Origin: Basidiobolus meristosporus CBS 931.73
Lineage: Eukaryota; Basidiobolomycota; Basidiobolomycetes; Basidiobolales; Basidiobolaceae
Assembly: GCA_002104905.1 (NCBI GenBank)
Contig: MCFE01000929.1
Coordinates: 1-25,592, forward strand
Direction of reading: 5' to 3'
DNA: 25,592 bases
Made by a program: the position numbers and the translations under genes. The notes under the pieces were generated by a model. The model did not search any database, had not been told where the DNA came from, and saw nothing but the letters and a program-made list of their open reading frames with translations. Each line of letters starts with the position of its first letter. Position 1 is the stretch's first letter. Shown here in pieces: positions 9,627-19,253 of the stretch.

Positions 9627-10357
9627 GACTTGTTCCTTTGGATAGTGCCACATTGAGCCATGAGTGCCAAATGATGCCATAGTGTGCCAGGGAGGCCAAG
9701 TGAGCCTATACTTGGCCACAGAGTGTAAAACATAGCTCTGCATCTTCATGCAAAGCAGCCCCTGTGTTTCACCCATTGTACTGAAGAAAATCCATTTTTT
9801 AACCTGTTTTTTTGTGTCAAAGTTGTTCAGGACATGTAAGAGCACAAAGGATTGAAGACATGCACCTGGTACTCAATACCAATGGCACTCTGAATCTAGC
9901 TCCTTTATGTTGTATCATGTCACAAAAATGCATGGCACTATCTTGGTCCACTGGTACTATCTGGCACTGTACTTTAATATTATCCCTAAAGTAAGATCTA
10001 TACAAAGCACTTGTAGTGCCAGATAGTACCAGTGGACTAAGATAGTGCCATGCATTTTTATGATATGATACAACATACAGGAGCTAGATTCAGAGTGCCA
10101 TTGGTATTGAGTACCAGGTGCATGTCTTCAGTCCTTCTGTGCTCCTACACATCCTGCACAACATTGATCCAAAAAAAAAGGCCAGAAAATGGATTTTCTC
10201 CAGCATGGTGAGTGAGACAAAGGGGCTGCTTTGCATGAAGATGCAGAGCTATGTTTTACACTGTGTGGCCAAGTATAGGCTTATTTGGCCTCCCTGGCAA
10301 ACTATGGCATCATTTGGCACTCATGGCTCAATGTGGCACTATCCAATGGAACAAGTC
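9627..10357. mobile_element. palindromic foldback/MITE-like element, copy 2 (731 bp)
   Basis: Same length, termini and architecture as copy 1: arms of about 345 bp around a centre at about 9972-10010. It is flanked by TA at 9625-9626 and 10358-10359. The loop has the same orientation as in copy 1. Both arms share variants not seen in the other copies, for example CCTGGTACTCAATACCAATGG, and a TATGTTGTATCAT stretch where other copies have TGGCTTGTATCAT. This suggests arm-to-arm correction. No coding capacity. Confidence 0.9.
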
Positions 10358-10380
10358 TAATGCATGTTGGGTCAATGTGC

Positions 10381-11453
10381 TGTAGTGGGGTCACAGTGAC
10401 ACCCACTGACAGATGTGCTCATTCCCATATTTTCAACTTCCCTATTTCTCTACTACACTTATTTTAGTTTTATCCCATTTGTCTTACCTGATTAGTACTA
10501 TCCCATAAGCCGGTTGACTATCACACCTGCTTACTGTATTGCATAAGTTATCCCTAACTTTATGTAAGATTACTAGCACTAAGTGCTTCTATATTAGGCA
10601 AGTACCCACACCAGTACCCATGACACATGACCAACCCATGTCACCATCCCTACTATTTCCATGCCATATATGGTATGCCTATGTTGCACAGGTCTCAGAG
10701 TACTGATTCCTGTTTTGTTGGATGTGCTGTGCCTCATGGAGCCTTCCAGCACATACTTAGAACACTCTTAGGTCATTCTGATGTCATTAAGCTTTCTATT
10801 GATATCCAGAACCTTCTGGAACACCATGATTAGTAACCACTTAGTCAGTAAGAAAAATAAATAAGGGAGGCTATCACTCAACAATAAATCATCATCCCTT
10901 TTGTCAATTTACTGACTGGTTGATTAGTGTGATCACTGCTACCTGCTGCTACCTGAACTTCCAACCCCAGACCACAGGACACTCCCAGGAAACAGCACTG
11001 ACAGCCAACTGACCTTGGAGGCACTACTGGTGAGGAATACTCAGAGTAGGTATCTTTTATTATATTTGATTCTTTCCCAAGTTTGCTCCTGTACAGGCAA
11101 GGATACTTTTCTGTCCTTGTAACTATTGACCACAGCTGCATTCTTATCAAGTACCTGCTGGTGGAGTTTACAGTTGTTTTGACATTGGAAGCTTTAGTAC
11201 ATTGTCATATCAAAGGATGCTGAACCCAGGACATACTTTTGATAAGACACCAACTAAGTTGGGGATTGTAGCTCAATAGTTTTCCCTTGACAAGCTTGTG
11301 GCTTTATTCCCCATGACAATGGATTAGTGACAGAACCCAAGTATTTGCAGCAAGCTTTTGCCAGAGGTTATTGCACCCAGTGAACACCCCACACACAAAA
11401 CACTTGAGAAGTGCTGGACGTATCTCTCCCTTGGACTTACACACCACCACAGC
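10381..11453 (+). repeat. LTR plus leader block, plus-strand copy (LTR-b)
   Basis: Inverted partner of 7275-8348, starting TGTAGTGGGGTCACAGTGAC 22 bases after the TA that flanks palindromic copy 2. It contains a 16-nt near-palindrome (ATGCCATATATGGTAT, 10661-10676), AATAAATAAGGGAGG at the TATA position, and the leader with GTTGGGGATTGTAGCTCAATAG. Homology ends at CACCACCACAGC (11442-11453). Aligned with LTR-a, most CG sites here read TG or CA, so this copy is more decayed. No gag follows; another LTR block starts at 11534. Confidence 0.75.
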
Positions 11454-11533
11454 ATGTGCTTCTGAGCAAAATCACCAGAACTTGCCTAACTGCTCAAAAA
11501 GACATGAGTCCATTGGAGTAGGCCAAGTCACAT

Positions 11534-12332
11534 TGTGGTAGGGTAAACATACCTCCCACAAACAAGTTCTTTCATATAGCCATTATGATATACTTATCCA
11601 TATTTTATCTTATCAGTATTATCCAATTCTTCTTTGCCCATATTATCAGTATTATTCCCATATGATGTTTACCCTGATTAGTTATTAGCATTAATTATCC
11701 CAGATATTATTCAGCTTTGTGATCAGTATATGTATCTATGTAAGGCAAGTACCCGCGTAAGAACTGGCGACACATGATCTAGGTCTGTGTTACCATTGAT
11801 ACCATTTCAATACCTTATATGGTATTTCTATATTGCACAGGCTTCAAACTACTAATCCCTGATTGGTTGGATGTGCTGTGCCTTTTAGAACCTTCCAGGC
11901 ATTCTTGGCATATTTTAGCTCATGGTGATGTCATTAAGAATTCCACTGATGCCTAGAATCCTCTAGATCTGGTCATTAGTAATCACTTGGCAATCAGGAA
12001 AAGTATTTAAGGGAAGTCAATCCCTCATCAATAAACCATCCCTTCTATCAGTAACACTTCTCCCTTATTGATTAGCAGTTGATCACTGCACCTACCTTCA
12101 ATAGTACATCTCAGACCTGCCATCAAGGAGCTTTTAAGGGTAGTTCATAAGACACACAGAGGCCTTTGGAGAAATTTGGAGTACCTAGGAAGCTAGAGAA
12201 GCAGGAAATTTTTTCATAGTAACATATTAACAAAGACACCAGCAGTTTAGACACAGAGGTTATTGCATCCATCAGACACCTCACTCACCTTGAGTTGTGT
12301 AGCTTGACCTTGGAGTACCTCTACACCACTGC
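11534..12332 (+). repeat. third, diverged LTR plus leader block (LTR-c)
   Basis: Starts TGTGGTAGGGTAAACATACC and then follows the order of LTR-b with many differences: ACCTTATATGGTAT, TTGGTTGGATGTGCTGTGCC, a TATA-like TATTTAAGGG and AATAAACCATCCC. The leader part with AGAGGTTATTGCATCC ends near CACCACTGCA (12323-12332). It is a related but distinct LTR lineage. A small reading frame starts at 12374, where gag would be expected. Confidence 0.6.
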
Positions 12333-12373
12333 AGTGTCAACAAGTGGCTTCACATTGAACTCAGCTAAGGGCC

Positions 12374-12730
12374 ATGCCTGCACATCAAGTTGTGTCTGCA
12401 GGTGCCATTAGACCTGATCATCAGTAAGTTTCTACTGGTGAACTGACTGATGATGATCTACATGAAGTGCCTCCACCACCAGAGCTTTTGGCAAGTAAAA
12501 GAATGCATCAGCACATTGCACTGCAGGCTGGCTCAGTTGCATCATTTGGAGCAATTCAGTGCAGCCAAGCTGCAGCATTGCACTCATCAACTAGGAGGCA
12601 AAATACTGACAACATCTACACAGGTAGCCAAGAGGAGAGTCAACAAGAAAGTAGTTTAGGTGTGCAAAGTGAAATAATACCAAATGCTTCAGTAGTAATC
12701 CCTGTGAGAAAAAAACCTAGGAGAAGATGA
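12374..12730 (+). pseudogene. small reading frame downstream of LTR-c, one in-frame stop
   Basis: The ATG at 12374 opens a frame that reads MPAHQVVSAGAIRPDHQ, meets a TAA, and continues open to the stop at 12728-12730. The product would be about 118 residues, Ser-, Gln- and Ala-rich (ELTDDDLHEVPPPPELLA, GSQEESQQESS), ending in a basic KKPRRR tail that could act as a nuclear-localisation signal. The TAA is convertible to CAA. Alternatively CAGTAAGTTT is a splice donor and the second part is a separate exon. Position suggests the first protein of the LTR-c element, but it does not resemble the gag at 993. Family unknown. Confidence 0.4.
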
Positions 12731-13463
12731 TGCAATTGCATTGAATTGCTATTATTTGTCATGATCTAAACAACACATTTTTTTTGCAATCTGCATCAAG
12801 CCATTACAAATCAGTGAACACTAAATTTCTGATATAAGCAATATCAAGGTTGCCTCACATTTGAGACAGGACCCCTATGAATAAGCACCCTGCATATGTA
12901 CACATCATCTGTGGCACCAGTGCAGCCATTTGATCTGATTTGCACCTACAAAATTGGTTATGTGCTATCTATGACACCTTGTCCAATTATTAGGATTGGG
13001 GATTTACTTGCTTAGTGAGCAAAATGGGATATTTGATGGCAAAGTAGGTAGCTTGTGTATTGGTCAAAGAGTCAATTGGGGTCTGACAGCTTCTGGATAC
13101 TTTTGGACCAATTAACAACTGAGATACCATCCAATTGGAGTGATGGTAACCATCATGGTAAGTATCAGTGTAGTTTATAGTGTGGTATGCATTTATTTCC
13201 ATTTACAATAGAGAAACATATCCAAATATCAGGTTTTACCTACCATAATAGTGGTATGCAATTGCACACGTGATGCAAACATTACAAGTTGGCGCAATCA
13301 TTTGTGCCAACCTCATTGTGTCAGATTGTGCCATAGTGCACAGGATTGTCCCACATGGTGCAATATTGTCCAATAGTGATTCTGCCTACTGGTAGCTACA
13401 ATATTGTGCCTGATATTTCTTAGAGACCGTGAATTGCACTGTGCGCCCTGGCAGGATATGGTA
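12731..13463. other. non-coding spacer with TGTGCC-type repeats
   Basis: No recognisable gene. A minus-strand frame at 12990-13202 is open for 70 codons, but I see no family. Between about 13270 and 13420 the motifs TTGTGCCA, GGTGCAAT and ATTGTCC recur in both orientations, possibly a decayed short palindromic element distinct from the main family. Confidence 0.4.
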
Positions 13464-13828
13464 GAACAAGTCTAATATCCAAGTGTAGTTCTTTATGGTA
13501 CCAGTAGACCAAGATAGTACCATATACTTTTGCAACATGTTACAAAGCTCTGGAACTAGAATCAGAGTACCATGAATATTGTTCACCAAATGCATGTCTT
13601 CAGTCCTACTATGCTCTTGGATACCATGCACAACATTGATCCCAATAAAAAGGTCAAAAAAGCAAACTTCTTCAGCACTAGGGGTGAAACATAGGGCTGC
13701 TTTGCATGAACATGTGGAATTATGTCTCATATTGTGTAGCTAAGTATAGGTTGACAGTACCTTTCTGGCACACTGTGGCACTATTTGGCAATCATGGCTC
13801 AATAGAACACTATACTTTGGAACAAGTC
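13464..13828. mobile_element. palindromic family: single right arm preceded by a second terminus
   Basis: 13484-13828 is one arm of the palindromic family (345 bases), from GTACCAGTAGACC through GGTCAAAAAAG to the terminus GGAACAAGTC, followed by TA (13829-13830). The other arm is missing. Immediately upstream, GAACAAGTC plus TA (13464-13474) looks like the end of another copy or a broken internal junction. The arm is more diverged than those of the full copies. Confidence 0.75.
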
Positions 13829-13849
13829 TACTATATTTACTACTGAGTA

Positions 13850-14571
13850 GACTTGTTGTGTTATGTATTGCCATAATGAGCCATGAGTGCTAAGTGATGC
13901 CATAGCATGCCTGGGAGGCCAAGTGGACCTATGTTTGTTCACAGAGTGTAAAAACACATTCTTTATCTTTATACAGAGCAGCTTCTGTGCTTCACCCATT
14001 GTGCTGAAGAAATTCTATTTTTTGAGCTTATTTTGGGATCAATGCTGTGCATATTGTTTTAGCACACAGAAAGACTAGAGAAGGACTGAATACTAGTATC
14101 TGGTACCCAATACTCAGGGCACTCTAAATCCTACTCCTGCAGCTTGTAACATGTCACAAAAAGAAGTGGTAATATCTTGGTCCACTGGCACTATCTGGCA
14201 CTATGAGTGCTTTATGTAGATTTTACTTTAAGCCCAATATGTAAATATAGTGCCAGATAGTGCCATGCATTTCTGTGACATATTACAAGCTGCAAGAGCT
14301 AGGTTCAGAGTGTCATGGGTATTGAGTACCAGAAAGATATCTTCAGTCCTTTGGTGCTCTTACAAATTTTGCACAACATTTATCTCAAGAAAATGGTCAA
14401 AAAATGGATTTCTCCTGCACAATAGGTGAAACACCGGAGCTGCTTTGCATGAAGATGAAGAGCTATATTTCACACTCTGTGGCCAAATATAGGTCTACTT
14501 AGCTTCCCTGGAACAGTGTGGCATCATGTGGCACTCATAGCTCACTGTAATACTCTCCAACAGAACAAGTT
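13850..14571. mobile_element. palindromic foldback/MITE-like element, copy 4 (722 bp)
   Basis: Full-length but diverged copy, starting GACTTGTTGTG after TA (13848-13849) and ending GAACAAGTT before TA (14572-14573). The centre at about 14200-14247 has the loop in the reverse orientation to copies 1 and 2. The right arm lacks about 15 bases (the GTACCAGTGGACCAAG stretch) next to the loop. It begins only 21 bases after the end of the single-arm copy. Confidence 0.85.
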
Positions 14572-14573
14572 TA

Positions 14574-15527
14574 GTATACATGAAACACTACTGCATTGTA
14601 TACTTTGTTGCTCAACACCAGTACATATAACACTAGGTGTACAGTGATGGATGATCATGTCAATTCTCTAGCATTAGTTACAATTCTGCTATTATGCACT
14701 GACTAAGTTACCTTCTGCTCCCAGCTGCAGTGCATATATCAGCAATGAAATCAGCTACATGTGTGTAAAGTGAAGTTTTTAAGGGACTTACATGACCAAG
14801 ATTTACTAAGCTCATAAAAGATATTACAGAATTAAGTGGATGAACAATTTCAATAAAGAATCTGAGAACAAACATGCTTTTAAATCATGGGATTCCTGAG
14901 CACTAAAGAGGTTCTGTCAATGTGAGCATATGCCCTCTGCATGCTCCAGATCAAGATCAAAAAAGAAAATTGAGCAATAGCACCTGCAAAAATGGATATG
15001 ACTACAATACTTATTTACCAAAGCACCCAATTATCAAATGGAGCTAGGTGCTATCTAGCCCAGTTTAGACTATCTGAAGCACTCAATCAAATCCAGGGAC
15101 TCTACTACACTAGGATAATGAAGTAGTGCTGCTTGGAATAGCAGCAGAGCAGTCCAGAAGAAGCCAAAAACTCAGATGCAGCAACAATATCAGATGAACA
15201 ATGAGGCTAATTAATTTACATTAGGAGCAAAAGGAGTGGTACCACAAGCCAATGTAAGGGTAACATAAATTCTACAAATCATGGGCTTGTCAGTCTGCAG
15301 TTTGAACCAAGCTCTGACTAAAGTAATAGTAGTATACTGGAGCCATTTTGCCAGATATACATAGTTGAAGGTTCCAGATTAAGTGGTACTTGTTAAGCAT
15401 AGCAGTACATAAGAGACCATATCTATCCTGTGTAAGTAGATACCTACCTGACAGCTATCAATTAGGCTAGGTATTCTGCAATAGTAAATTAAGCTTTTTA
15501 AGTTACAAAGGGATAAACTGACTACTG
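14574..15527. other. decayed sequence, no identifiable gene
   Basis: No frame longer than about 60 codons. Scattered in-frame stops and short readable patches suggest an old transposon body, perhaps that of the LTR element whose polypurine-like tract is at 15528. I could not assign a domain. Confidence 0.35.
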
Positions 15528-15550
15528 AAAGGGGGATGTTAAACCAGGAA
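15528..15550 (+). repeat. possible polypurine tract and 3' LTR start of a decayed element
   Basis: AAAGGGGGA (15528-15536) directly followed by TGTTAAACC is the arrangement of a polypurine tract next to a 3' LTR. No LTR end with TAACA and no second LTR were found, so this is a weak call. Confidence 0.25.
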
Positions 15551-15862
15551 AGTTAAGCCTTGATCAATAAGATATTTGTGAGTGATTTAAGTCACTTTGA
15601 GATGGCAGGAAGCCCTAGCAGCTGAAGCTTCAGTAGGTGTACACTATCCCAGATCTGGAATGAAGAGCCCTTGGACTAAGCATCACAGAAAACATTACCC
15701 TACAGAAAGTATCTTAGTCCTGTGAGTGGATCTGATCTGGATCAACCTTGAACATACCAACAAGAGACTGCTGTAATACTAGCAGCTTGGAACTAATGAC
15801 CTTCTATGGAATCATATGACTGTATCAAAACATCATTTGGCTAACTTTACAGCTAAATAAAA
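15551..15862. other. spacer, possibly LTR remnant
   Basis: AT-rich sequence without a gene. If the tract at 15528 is real, this could be the body of a decayed LTR. Confidence 0.3.
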
Positions 15863-16594
15863 GACTTGCTCTGTTGGATAGTGCCACATTGGGCCACAAG
15901 TGCCAAATGATGCCATAGGGTGCCAAGGAGGCCAAGTGAGCCTATACTTGGCCACAGAGTGTAAAACATAGCTCTGCATCTTCATGCAAAGTGGCCCCTG
16001 TGCTTCACCCATTGTGCTGGAGAAAATTCATTTTTTGACCTTTTTGTTTGGATCAACATTGTTCAGGATGTGGGAGAGCACAGAAGGACTGAAGACGTGC
16101 ATCTGATACTCAGTACCCATGGCACTCTGAATCTAGCTCCTGTGGCTTGTATCATGTCACAAAAACACATGGTACTATCTTGGTCCACTGGTACTATGTG
16201 GCACTATGAGTGCTTTATATAGGTCTTACTATAGGACTAATATTTAAATATAGTGCCTGATAGTACCAGTGGGCCAAGATAGTGCCATGCATTTTTGTGA
16301 CATGATACAAGCCACAGGAGCTAGATTCAGAGTGCCATGGGTATTGAGTACCAGATGCATGTCTTCAGTCCCTCTTTGCGCTCACACATCCTGAGCTACA
16401 TTGATCCAGTAAAAAAGGTCAAAAAATGAATTTTCTCCAGCACAATGGGTGAAACACAAGGGCCACTTTGCATGAAGATGCAGAACTATGTTTTACACTC
16501 TGTGGCCAAGTATAGGCTCACTTGGCCTGCTTGGCACACTATGGCATCATTTGGCAATCATGGCTCAATGTGGCACTATCTAATAGAACAAGTC
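15863..16594. mobile_element. palindromic foldback/MITE-like element, copy 5 (732 bp)
   Basis: Full copy, from GACTTGCTCTGTTGGATAG to GAACAAGTC. It is flanked on the right by TA (16595-16596) and on the left by AA, where TA would be expected, probably a mutation. The centre (about 16208-16249) is inverted relative to copies 1 and 2. Both arms share a private variant (AAGTGGCCC in one, its complement in the other) in place of AAGCAGCCC. Its right arm shares a CTGAGCTACATTGATCCAGT stretch with the right arm of copy 1. Confidence 0.9.
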
Positions 16595-16596
16595 TA

Positions 16597-16784
16597 AAGT
16601 TAAAAAACATAAAAGTGTTTGTACAGTTTGTGCCAAGGGTGGCATAGTATTGTTATGGTCTTAGTGTGCTTGACAACAATGTGAGTGGATCTAACCAGCC
16701 AGTACATCCAATTGCCTTATATGGCAAAAAACATTATGGCATTTTTATGGCCTCACAGCAAGTCTTTGGTAGCATCCTTATGGC
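16597..16784. other. spacer between palindromic copy 5 and tnp2 copy B
   Basis: No gene. TTATGGCA-like motifs recur near 16720-16790. No CACTA-type terminus was found here. Confidence 0.4.
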
Positions 16785-19213
16785 AGTATGGCAGCCTATA
16801 GCTAGTTCTGTATAATGCCACTGTACCAACTAACCAAATGGTACTTCCTTTTTCTATCTCCATTTGCACAACTCATATAATGCACTGTAGTGTTACCCCT
16901 CTTTATTTGCTTACCCACTACTACCTTGGGTACTCCATACACAATTTGGGCCAAAAAAAAATATGGCCTCCTGCTTACTAACCTCTTCAAACACACACAA
17001 CTGCTGCAATTGACATATTCCTATCACCTCAGCTTTATGGCTTTTTAGTATAGTACTTGCAAAGTTGTTATATACCTTGTGTTACTGGTAACATATACAT
17101 CTTTCAAACAAATGCTTAGTTGCCGCCACTTGCGCCATCAATATCTCCTGAATATTTGCAAAGAACCTTTTGGGATTTAGCTAATATATTCCTTTTCCCT
17201 GCTGGATTCTAGTCCCCCTGATAGGTGTACCCTGGCTCATATTTATGTGAGTTTTTATTGAATGGTGTAGAAATTGGCTGGTGGCAAAAGAAAATCCACC
17301 ATACTATGGTAGAGTCTGCCTAATAAAACTAGTTACTTGATGCACCCATCCCAACTTTGCCTTACTTGACTGATTACCTATGTATTACAGCTGCTTAGCT
17401 TATTAATGCCATAGGCATAGGTGTCTCCATGTGCACATCTGTCCACAGTATTTTCCAACTCTTCCTGGCTGTCCTTCATGTGCCAGCTTATTACATCCAT
17501 GCAAGACTTGAGGGTAATATTCTTGATAACACTGGGTTATGGTAGTACCTGCAACTTGACTTGTCTTCCTATCTCCCTACACATTTGCTCCTTAGGAAAC
17601 TCCCTAAAGGTGAAGCAAGGCCCAATATTCTGAACACACAAAGCAAGATGGAATAGCAAATGGATAGTGTAGTGGCAGACATCTACACATTCAGCTTTAT
17701 GCTGGTAGAATAGCTGCTCAAACTCCATCATACACTCCATGCACAAAAGCTGTAGATGTGTATGTTTGGCATTGGTGATCTGCTTCTTGATAAATATTCC
17801 TCTGATTTCTACATATGAATCTGAATGCTCCCAAGGTACTCTTGGTAGAAATGACTTGATTTGCCTTCCTATCTCCCCACACATTTACTCTATAGGAAAC
17901 TCCTAAAAGGTAAAGCAAGGTCCAATATTCTCAACACACCAAGCAAGATGGAGTAGCAAATGTAATCTGTAGTGGCAGCAATCTACATGTTCAGCTTTAT
18001 ATTGATAGTAAAGTTGCTGAAATCCTGCCACAAACTCTTTGCACAAAAGCTGTAGGTGCATCAAGTTGGTATTGGTGATAAGCTTCTGGATAATATTCAT
18101 ACAATGCTCACATATGAGTCCAAATGATTCTAATGAACTCTTTGCAGAAATGACTTCAGAAGTATACTTGATTAAATGTATATCCAGTTCATCCAGTCCT
18201 AACACTTGCATTGTTGCATGCGTGCATAATGTGAATTGAAGCCCATGAGTAGTACTTAGGGGAGCAAATACTCTGTAATATCTTGCTAATTCTTCCAGAC
18301 ATCTCTGGCATCTCAAAGGGCTCATTTGCCTTGAAATGCCCCCTGTACAACTTGGTCATCAGTATTGGATATTGTCAAAAAACAAATGGATTGCTCCCAG
18401 TGGAAAACTTTTGCTCTAGAAGATACCCTCCATGTTAAGTATCTTTAGTTTCCAATTAATTCAATATTCCAGCCAATGGCTTATAGCCTTCCAACTTTGC
18501 TGCAATTGCATGTGGACATCTTGATGTTCTTCCTGCAGGAAGATGATGCTTGTAGTATTTGTGTTTGGGTAATAATAATGTGTGTGGGTTATGGACTAGG
18601 TCTCTTGAGTCTCACACATTTGATGGCAATACAGTCAATTGTACCCAGAAATGCCTACCATCTTGCTGATGGCTGGGGTATCTCCAATGCATATAATAAT
18701 ATGCACTATGACATGATGGCCATTTACTGGTATTCTTCTGGAAAGCATATGAAATTCATCCAGCAATGGATACAGCTGGCTATCCAGGTTTAATGGTGAC
18801 TTAGGCCTGGATACCAGTGAGACTACCATCAGATTTATGCTCTGATACTATAAGGAAGGCAGCAGATTCAGGCTGATGAGAATTAGTGGCCAGCAGGATT
18901 TGCTAGGTGAGTACTTGTATAATGATAATACATCAAGTGCAAATACAAAGGCATGGTCATACATACCATTCAAGTAGCCCTTGCTTCTTGGATGTTTGTA
19001 ATGTTTGCCATCAAATATATTGGATATACTTGCACTTGAGTGATACCAAGTGTGGTACTTTATAGCTTCACAATAATTGTTAAACTACATGAGCTGTTTA
19101 AGTTGGGGTATTAACAAAATATATTTGCAGTGTGAACAATGTCCTCCAATAGTGGTGGATTCCTGACAAGTTGGGCACCTTCCTATGGTGGCATTTTCTG
19201 ATGTAAATACCAT
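16785..19213 (-). pseudogene. tnp2-like (CACTA/EnSpm-type) transposase, copy B
   Basis: Read right to left from an ATG at 19213. It starts with a cysteine motif (GRCPTCQESTT, HCSHCKY), then LIPQLKQLM, ISNIFDGKHYKHP, YSPSKSCWPLILISLNLLP and SRPKSPLNLDSQLYPLLDEF, then HIIICIGDTPAISKMVGISG. This is the order of the tnp2 family: CxxC region, SDVFDG, CWPLIL, IPGPK-like, LYPLLEEL, and the DTPA-GxxGH block. The C-terminal helical part follows (FVAGFQQLYYQYKAE, HLLLHLAWCVENIGPCFTF, EFPxEQMCGEIGR), ending near 16802 with LVSWYSGIIQN. TAG and TAA stops plus frameshifts make it non-functional. It is the longer of two copies in the window. Terminal repeats were not found. Confidence 0.8.
17561..18160 (-). 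repeat. 300-bp tandem duplication inside tnp2 copy B
   Basis: 17561-17860 and 17861-18160 are diverged copies of one another with a period of about 300 bases, roughly 100 codons. Each encodes the HLQLLC, FxxLxYQxKAE, HLLxHLAxCVxNIGPCFTF and EFPxExMCxEIGRQ segments. The second unit (read first on the minus strand) carries two stops, after FTF and after EFPIE. tnp2 copy A has only one such unit at about 4360-4660, so the duplication is specific to copy B. Confidence 0.75.
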
Positions 19214-19253
19214 GCAGCTGTTTACTTATGCTGCTATTGACACAGTCACTTGG

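Noticed and set aside
13270-13420. Possible CRISPR-like or tandem array because of recurring TGTGCC-type motifs
   Set aside because: The motifs are short, irregularly spaced and in both orientations; there are no constant repeats and spacers.
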